NCBI GenBank assembly: GCA_949128115.1
Contig: OX421965.1
Coordinates: forward strand, 54,740,012-54,804,011
DNA: 64,000 bases
Origin: Anaspis maculata
Taxonomy: Eukaryota; Arthropoda; Insecta; Coleoptera; Scraptiidae
Reading direction: 5' to 3'
Notes under the pieces: model-generated
Databases searched by the model: none
The model's input: the letters and a program-made list of their open reading frames with translations, nothing else
What the model was told of the DNA's origin: nothing
Shown here: positions 59,101 to 64,000 of the stretch, in pieces
Numbering within the stretch: position 1 is the first letter of the stretch
How the letters are laid out: each line of letters opens with the position of its first letter
Position numbers and translations under genes: made by a program

Positions 59101-59130
59101 CAGCAACAGACAAACCCTCTTCAGCTTCAT
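53162..59130 (-). CDS. Secreted glycine/histidine-rich protein with hydrophobic tetrabasic C-terminus
   Basis: Four minus-strand exons (59130-59035, 58294-58165, 57601-57306, 53359-53162), intron phases 0,1,0, join in frame to 239 residues. Exon 1 is a strong signal peptide (MKLKRVCLLLFGVLFFLLLS). Exon 2 is polar and acidic. Exon 3 is Gly/Ser/His/Tyr-rich with repeats of the type SSSYGHG and GHGGGGG. Exon 4 carries a 28-residue hydrophobic stretch (LLIPLAGIALLGAAAALSTN), then PVLLQLGVVGKRRRRS and a tail. GKRRRR looks like a furin-type cleavage site. Composition suggests a structural or cuticle-associated extracellular protein; that is inference. The 3.9-kb intron 3 holds several mobile elements. 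Exon 4 is linked by phase and strand only, so transcript evidence is needed for that junction. Confidence 0.7.
54810..55307. repeat. Palindrome in intron 3 of the glycine-rich gene, 498 bp
   Basis: AAGGTGGCCTTTTCT at the left and AGAAAAGGCCACCTT at the right are inverse. Inner pairs include CTTAGGGGCGCCATATTGGA / CAATATGGCGCCCATAAG and GAGATACGACATTCA / TGAATGTCGTATCTC. The centre is about 55,060. Confidence 0.85.
56164..56267. repeat. 104-bp hairpin element in intron 3
   Basis: GCTGTCTGATTTCTACATGA and the inverse TCATGTAGAAATCAGACAGC form arms of about 33 bases around a 38-base GC-rich loop (GGCCGCGATCGGCC). Confidence 0.75.
56747..57184. repeat. MITE in intron 3, 438 bp
   Basis: GGCTGGTTTATATTGGATGT at the left and ACATCCAATATAAACCAGCC at the right are exact inverses. 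The interior has several TAACCGGTTA and GGGTTAACC-like words. Confidence 0.85.
58465..58484. repeat. (GT)n microsatellite
   Basis: Ten GT units inside intron 1 of the glycine-rich gene. Confidence 0.9.
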
Positions 59131-59220
59131 GTTCAGCACACTCTGCTACTGCATCATTGTCATCCAATGTTTCAGTTTATTTACCGACCATAAACTGACA
59201 ATGTGTTTCAAGAAAAAAAT

Positions 59221-59228
59221 TATTTATA
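59221..59228 (-). promoter_or_regulatory. Possible TATA box of the glycine-rich gene
   Basis: TATAAATA on the minus strand, about 90 bases upstream of the start codon. The spacing is long but acceptable. Confidence 0.4.
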
Positions 59229-59229
59229 T

Positions 59230-60308
59230 GTCCTGAATGTGCACAATCCTAGAGATGCGACCGACAACTCCGACAGCGTCTTGGGCAAACTCAACGAGAA
59301 TTGAAACGCACCTCTAATTTTCTCTGCCTTGAAGGCGCCATTTGGACCGAAAAGAAGCGACACTCGGATGGGCAAAGACAATCGTAATGCGTGTGCCACA
59401 CGAAGGTATTTTCTAAATTCTACATAAGTATTATTGCAACAATTTCAAAACAATATCAGTTACGAAGCCAGTTTTCTCTTCCTCCTTTATGGCTTATTAT
59501 CGTCGTTACGTTGCGCACCCTCTTGGTTCATTCATAATAACGAATATCATTGTCCGTCATCAGAGATGGTGATGCCACACGAAAGCTCCCTGTATATAAT
59601 ACCTTTAGCACCAGCCTTTAGGTATAGCTTGGAAAATGCGAGAATCCGTCGGTGGATGGTGGCGGTGGAATAAATTTACATCAGTTGGGGTCCAAATGGC
59701 GACATTTTCGCCCGGATTCATGGTTCGTGTTTTGCAGTCAATGTCGTTCCATTCTTTGGGTGGGATTTTGCGAGGCAATGGACGACTTTTCGCGGTAGCT
59801 GTCTATGCGGGATTGTGAAACTGAGGGGAATGACAGAGAGAGAATTAAATTGATAAAAACAAACATTGAGAAACTACAATGGAAGAAATCGCCAAGAATG
59901 AGACGCAATCACACGTAATTACTCGACAATACATCTACCGTGAGAGATATTCAGAGAAGCGTTTAGTATTTTTACTCAGGCTCGGAGGCATGTTCCATCG
60001 TTCATACGTGTGCTGCTGAGTTGTCACGTGCCACTTATTATTCAAGTTTGATGTTTATACACTTTATAGAAAATTAAGCCAGTAGGTAGGTATGAACCGC
60101 TGAACTGCACGAAGTAGCTGTACCAGAAAGTCCCATACCCAGAGGTCATCACCTCATCCTTATACTAACAGTACTAACACTAACGATAGCACGTAGGTAC
60201 TTACCAATTTTTTCATCTTCACCTGAGTGAAAGTATAATCTCTGTCTAATACCTGGTAGTGACTTTATTGATCATTTTCACAATAGCTGAAATTAGTCAA
60301 ACAGGATT
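59230..60308. other. Gene-free spacer
   Basis: Only short open frames without motifs; no element recognised. Confidence 0.3.
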
Positions 60309-60384
60309 CTTCCCTACGAAGGCGCAGAGCGGACATCAGAGTTTTTTTTATGATTTCGGAAAAAAAAACACGAAATTTTGGGAG

Positions 60385-60900
60385 TAAAGTCAGAATTCTG
60401 AGTTCAAAGTCGGAATTCTGAGTTTGAAAGTCAGAATTCTGAGATTAAAGTCAGAATTCTGAGTTTGAAAGTCAGAATTCTGAGATTAAAGTCGGAATTC
60501 TGAGTTTGAAAGTCAGAATTCTGAGTTTAAAGTCGGAATTCTGAGTTTAAAGTCGGAATTCTGAGTTTGAAGTCAGAATTCTGAGTTTGAAAGTCAGAAT
60601 TCTGAGTTTAAAGTCGGAATTCCGAGTTTAAAGTCGAAATTCTGAGTTTAAAGTCGGAATTCTGAGTTTGAAAGTCAGAATTCTGAGTTTAAAGTCGGAA
60701 TTCTGAGTTTAAAGTCGGAATTCTGAGTTTAAAGTCGGAATTCTGAGTTTAAAGTCGGAATTCTGAGTTTGAAAGTCGGAATTCTGAGTTTAAAGTCGGA
60801 ATTCTGAGTTTAAAGTCGGAATTCTGAGTTTAAAGTCGGAATTCTGAGTTTGAAAGTCGGAATTCTGAGTTTCAAACTCGGAATTCTGCGCGCGCACAAT
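60385..60900 (+). repeat. Tandem array, about 20-bp unit, left arm
   Basis: About 25 copies alternating GTCAGAATTCTGAGTTTGAA and GTCGGAATTCTGAGTTTAAA variants. Almost every unit contains GAATTC. Confidence 0.95.
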
Positions 60901-60939
60901 TCCGAGTTTCAAAGTCAGAATTCTGCGCGCGCATCGGCA

Positions 60940-61915
60940 GGAATCGAGCCGGTTGATTAAATGGCCTCTCCGCGCAATACGAACACTTGGTACAATCGAA
61001 CCACTCGATGGCGTCGGCGGCGAAAGGGCTCCACCCGAATGAAGTTCCTTTGTGCTTTGAACTCGGCTTTGAACGATGAGCCTCGATAGGAACATTCGGC
61101 GCATTGTACAAAAGCAACAATAGCATATTACATAGGGTTGTGAATAATGCTATATGCTATTAGGTACAGCTGTGTCACGTTATAACGCAAAGGTGGAGGG
61201 AGGGTGGGGACGGCGCGAAATTAACATTGTAGGTATCCATGTGTTTGTCTGTAATGTTCGTATAAGTCGAAACGCTTATGGCTCTTGTAGTTGCAGTAGA
61301 TGCAAGAGAACTGTTCCTGTTCGACAATGGCATTCTACAGTTCGGCTGCATGCAACATTTTTGTAATTCCTTTGGACGTGTTGTTTGAGTTGGAAGAAGA
61401 ATTCAGTCAGTCCGATGCGAACATTGCGAACAGTTGGACGTGTCCACAATTTGGGTTGTTAGTAGGTACCTACCTAATCACGTTGGTCTGCGCTGCGCTT
61501 CGGGATTTAAAGAGGCACCGCAGCTATAATAGGTAGCATATAGCATTTTTCACAACCCTAATGTAGGAGAAATGCTATTGCTGCTATAGTACCTACAATG
61601 CGCCGAGTGTTCTTATCGAGGCTTATCGTTCAAAGCACAAAGGAACTTCATTCAGGTGGAGCTATGTCGCCGCCGACGCCATCGACTGGTTCGATTGTAC
61701 CAAATGTTCGTATTGCGCGAAGGAGAGGTGTATGAAGAAGCACTCTGTGGAAGAAGCACATGATGACGCACGCTACGGACAAAGAATTAACCAGTTCGGC
61801 TGTGTGGAATGTTCGTATCGTGTTAAGGAAAAAAAGGGTTTAGACTCGGGTTTAGAAAAGGCACAAGTTGTTACATCTCCCGAAGATTTTATTAAATACC
61901 TAGCGAGTACGTAGG
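60940..61915. pseudogene. Decayed zinc-finger-like modules in the element core
   Basis: On the minus strand: CAECSYRG (about 61,107-61,084), CTKCSYCA (about 60,998-60,975), CSQCSHRT (about 61,419-61,396) and a complete C2H2-like unit, C-x2-C-x9-L-x2-H-x4-H (SCIYCNYKSH...LYEHYRQTH, about 61,306-61,231). On the plus strand of the right arm, CAECSYRG and CTKCSYCA recur as the mirror copy, plus CVECSYRV at about 61,810. Frames shift between modules and stops intervene. They look like remains of a multi-finger protein gene held in the element. Confidence 0.4.
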
Positions 61916-61984
61916 TATCGTTAGGGTCGTCAACTCGTCAATCGCTATTCAATCAACCGGCTCGATTCCTGCCGATGCGCGCGC

Positions 61985-62405
61985 AGAATTCTGACTTTGA
62001 AACTCGGAATTGTGCGCGCGCAGAATTCCGAGTTTGAAACTCAGAATTCCGACTTTCAAACTCAGAATTCCGACTTTAAACTCAGAATTCCGACTTTAAA
62101 CTCAGAATTCCGACTTTAAACTCGGAATTCCGACTTTAAACTCAGAATTCTGACTTTCAAACTCAGAATTCCGACTTTAAACTCAGAATTCCGACTTTAA
62201 ACTCAGAATTCCGACTTTAAACTCAGAATTCTGACTTTCAAACTCAGAATTCCGACTTTAAACTCAGAATTCTGACTTTCAAACTCAGAATTCCGACTTT
62301 AAACTCAGAATTCCGACTTTAAACTCAGAATTCTGACTTTCAAACTCAGAATTCCGACTTTCAAACTCAGAATTCCGACTTTAAACTCAGAATTCTGACT
62401 TTACT
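61985..62405 (-). repeat. Tandem array, about 20-bp unit, right arm
   Basis: The same unit in inverse orientation (TTTAAACTCAGAATTCCGAC), about 20 copies. The order of variants differs from the left arm, so the arrays have changed in copy number independently. Confidence 0.95.
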
Positions 62406-62604
62406 CCCAAAATTTCGTGTTTTTTTTTCCGAAATCATAAAAAAAACTCTGATGTCCGCTCTGCGCCTTCGTACTTCCCAGACCCAGATAAGTGAAAAGT
62501 TTATAATCATTCAAATTCGCTTCAACGCTTGGTCAGTCCTGCGGAGCAGGAGTGCCAGGCTGTTTCTTTCGGTGTACACCGTGTTTACTTAGGTAGGTAC
62601 TACC

Positions 62605-62720
62605 ATGCGATCAACAAAATTCGGAATTGGGGTAGGCTGTGCTCTGGTCGAAATCAGCTTAACATCCTGAAATTTGACCAGGTCACAGCCTACCTCAATT
62701 CCGAATTTTGTTGATCGCAT
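62605..62720. repeat. 116-bp hairpin element
   Basis: ATGCGATCAACAAAATTCGG, continuing through GGTAGGCTGTG and CTGGTC, faces its inverse with only one to three mismatches over about 44 bases. The loop is about 26 bases. Confidence 0.8.
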
Positions 62721-63132
62721 TGTATTATTTAAAGTATTTACAGGTCAAACTATAGGGAAAAATTTTCTATCTCTCCTGATTCAAAGAAATAAGAAATATA
62801 ATGAACAAATAAATGTTTCCCTCCTCATCGGCCTGCACTGGCCATATAGCCCAGTCAATGAAAGCATAATTTAGGAGAACAGCGAAAATGAATGTACCTA
62901 TACTCGGAAGGTTAGAGTACAAGTGCACTCCTCCATCATGTGTGAGGCCTCAAGAATGGTTGATGAGTCGGCTGTTAACTAGCTTCCGCGACCACTGCTG
63001 CCTCGACATACACATTGCGGAGAGCCGCTAGTAGATGGCGCCGCACGGGTATCTCACCTGTGAGTACCTTCGGAGAGCACACATAGGAAAGTCTTGAACC
63101 GTTAGACCATCGAGCTCCTGCCTTTGGATGCT

Positions 63133-63177
63133 CCAGCACTGGTGGGACCCAAACAGGTCGAAACACGTGTCTGCTGG
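63133..63177 (+). ncRNA. Degenerate hammerhead ribozyme relative
   Basis: Stem I CCAGCA/TGCTGG (63,133-63,138 and 63,172-63,177), stem II GACC/GGTC around CAAACA (63,146-63,159), GAAA (63,160-63,163), and the same ACACGTGT stem III and C cleavage base are intact. But the core reads CTGGTGG (63,139-63,145) instead of CUGAUGA, changing two invariant adenines. This should be inactive. The stem II loop and stem III match the motif at 26.0 kb. A tRNA-like sequence lies just upstream on the minus strand. Confidence 0.5.
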
Positions 63178-63776
63178 ATTTGGGTGGTGGTTGCTCGGTC
63201 GGTTCGATGGTCTGAGACTACTCCTGACATTAATCACAATTGGTAGAGATGTTCTCGAAAGCCTGCTGATTACTGTGTAGAAAGTCCCCATCGATAGGAG
63301 GTGTGGAATCGCCGCCATCTTGGATTATTGGTACATTTGAAGTTTTTTTTAGCAGTAATCTTGATTAAAGGCGATCCCATCAAAAAACAATTCGGTTCAA
63401 ATGAAAGGCCATCAAATTGTCTACAAAAAAGTTGCGTATCACTTTCACGTATCTGTCATAACCATGGATAAATTGACCTGTGAGCGTCAGGTGTGGGTCG
63501 TGGAGGAGATATTTCATTTCTTACAGTGTTTTTGAAGAATCACGAAAAACTACAATGCAGTGCTGTTTAATTAATGTTCGTCTATGAATGATAAAATTTA
63601 AAAAATATTTTTGCCCTTCACTTCAAAAAATATGTGAGGGTCAAAGGGAAAAAATTGAACCTCTAATATTTCCGTTATTCAAGAAAATTTTGAAAACATT
63701 TTTGAGAGGAATTATGAGTGATCCATTTATGATACAAGGTGTAAAAGAGAGACCAATCATTTTACAGGGTGAGTTT

Positions 63777-63996
63777 GTACCCCGGATTTTTTCAGACCGC
63801 GTGTAAATCTCCAAAGACGCATCTAAACATCTAAAAATAATCGTAACCAACACTACCAAAATCAGAACAATGAGTGACAGACAAACCAGTTTAGGTTACC
63901 CATTGTTCTGATTCTCGTAGTGTTGGTTACGGACATTTTCAAGTGTTGAGAAGCTCTTTGCAAGTTTACGCGCGGTCTGAAAAAATCCGGAGTACT
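63777..63996. repeat. Palindrome at the window end, related to 37.8-38.0 kb
   Basis: GTACCCCGGATTTTTTCAGA at the left faces TCTGAAAAAATCCGGAGTAC at the right. The core CGTAACCAACACTAC...ATTGTTCTGATT is shared with the centre of the palindrome at 37.3-38.5 kb. TTACAGGGTGAG lies just outside the left end. Confidence 0.85.
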
Positions 63997-64000
63997 GACT

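Larger units (their letters stand above)
60315..62473. mobile_element. Foldback-type transposon with tandem-repeat arms
   Basis: The outer ends TACGAAGGCGCAGAGCGGAC and its inverse are flanked by direct 6-bp copies of CTTCCC (60,309-60,314 and 62,474-62,479). Each arm then has about 450-500 bases of a 20/21-bp tandem unit (GTCGGAATTCTGAGTTTAAA-like): 60,385-60,900 on the left and 61,985-62,405 inverted on the right. Inside these, about 200-base unique arms are inverted too. The central ~400 bases (61,160-61,550) are unique. This is the layout of foldback/Galileo-type elements. No transposase is seen, but short cysteine-rich frames are. Confidence 0.9.

Noticed and set aside
60790..61126. 80-100 codon minus-strand frames in the foldback element
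   Set aside because: They run into the tandem array and translate it as repeats; only the short cysteine modules seem meaningful.
60385..62405. CRISPR-like array from regularly spaced repeats
   Set aside because: Units are contiguous with no unique spacers, and the context is a eukaryotic foldback element.
63060..63130. tRNA-like GATGGTCTAACGGTTCAAGA on the minus strand upstream of the degenerate hammerhead
   Set aside because: No B box matching the consensus and no acceptor stem; could be a very old SINE head but not supportable.

Overview
This is a stretch of eukaryotic, almost certainly insect, nuclear genome. It has spliced genes with GT-AG introns, TATA boxes and AATAAA signals, a cluster of classic six-cysteine odorant-binding protein (OBP) genes, a non-LTR retrotransposon, tRNA-derived SINE-like pieces, and many short-inverted-repeat and foldback elements. 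Short GTAGGTACC-type repeats are common. I cannot fix the order; a hemipteran is only a guess.

Layout. 0.4-2.4 kb: two convergent housekeeping genes, YIPF1 (+, Golgi/endosome Yip1-family membrane protein) and LAMTOR1 (-, Ragulator scaffold of mTORC1 signalling at the lysosome). 4.6-43.3 kb: four OBP genes, all on the minus strand (4.64-5.39, 18.62-19.59, 27.22-27.94 and 41.63-43.31 kb), reconstructed here exon by exon. They share exon lengths and intron phases, so they are tandem duplicates later pushed apart by transposons. 48.2 kb and 50.7 kb: one candidate first exon (-) and one small orphan reading frame (+). 53.2-59.1 kb: a four-exon secreted glycine-rich protein (-) with a conserved-looking hydrophobic, tetrabasic C-terminus.

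Most of the rest is mobile DNA. A full-length two-ORF LINE (8.41-13.72 kb) has a 15-bp target duplication, and a related uninterrupted copy of its target lies nearby. There is an older LINE pseudogene (6.9-8.0 kb) and a 5'-truncated LINE tail (20.4-20.9 kb). At least ten long palindromes of 0.5-2.9 kb are present, several ending in or containing CACCCTGTA. A pogo/Tigger-like element with a transposase N-terminal fragment sits in the middle of one palindrome. A 2.16-kb foldback element at 60.3-62.5 kb has arms made of about 20-bp tandem repeats, a 6-bp direct flank and a core with decayed zinc-finger modules.

The most unusual small object is a hammerhead ribozyme motif with an intact conserved core at 26,027-26,074. 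A core-damaged relative lies at 63,133-63,177.

The OBP genes probably act together as a locus of secreted small-ligand carriers. The mobile elements look like passengers, but several sit in introns (the OBP at 18.6 kb, the glycine-rich gene) or close to OBP promoters.
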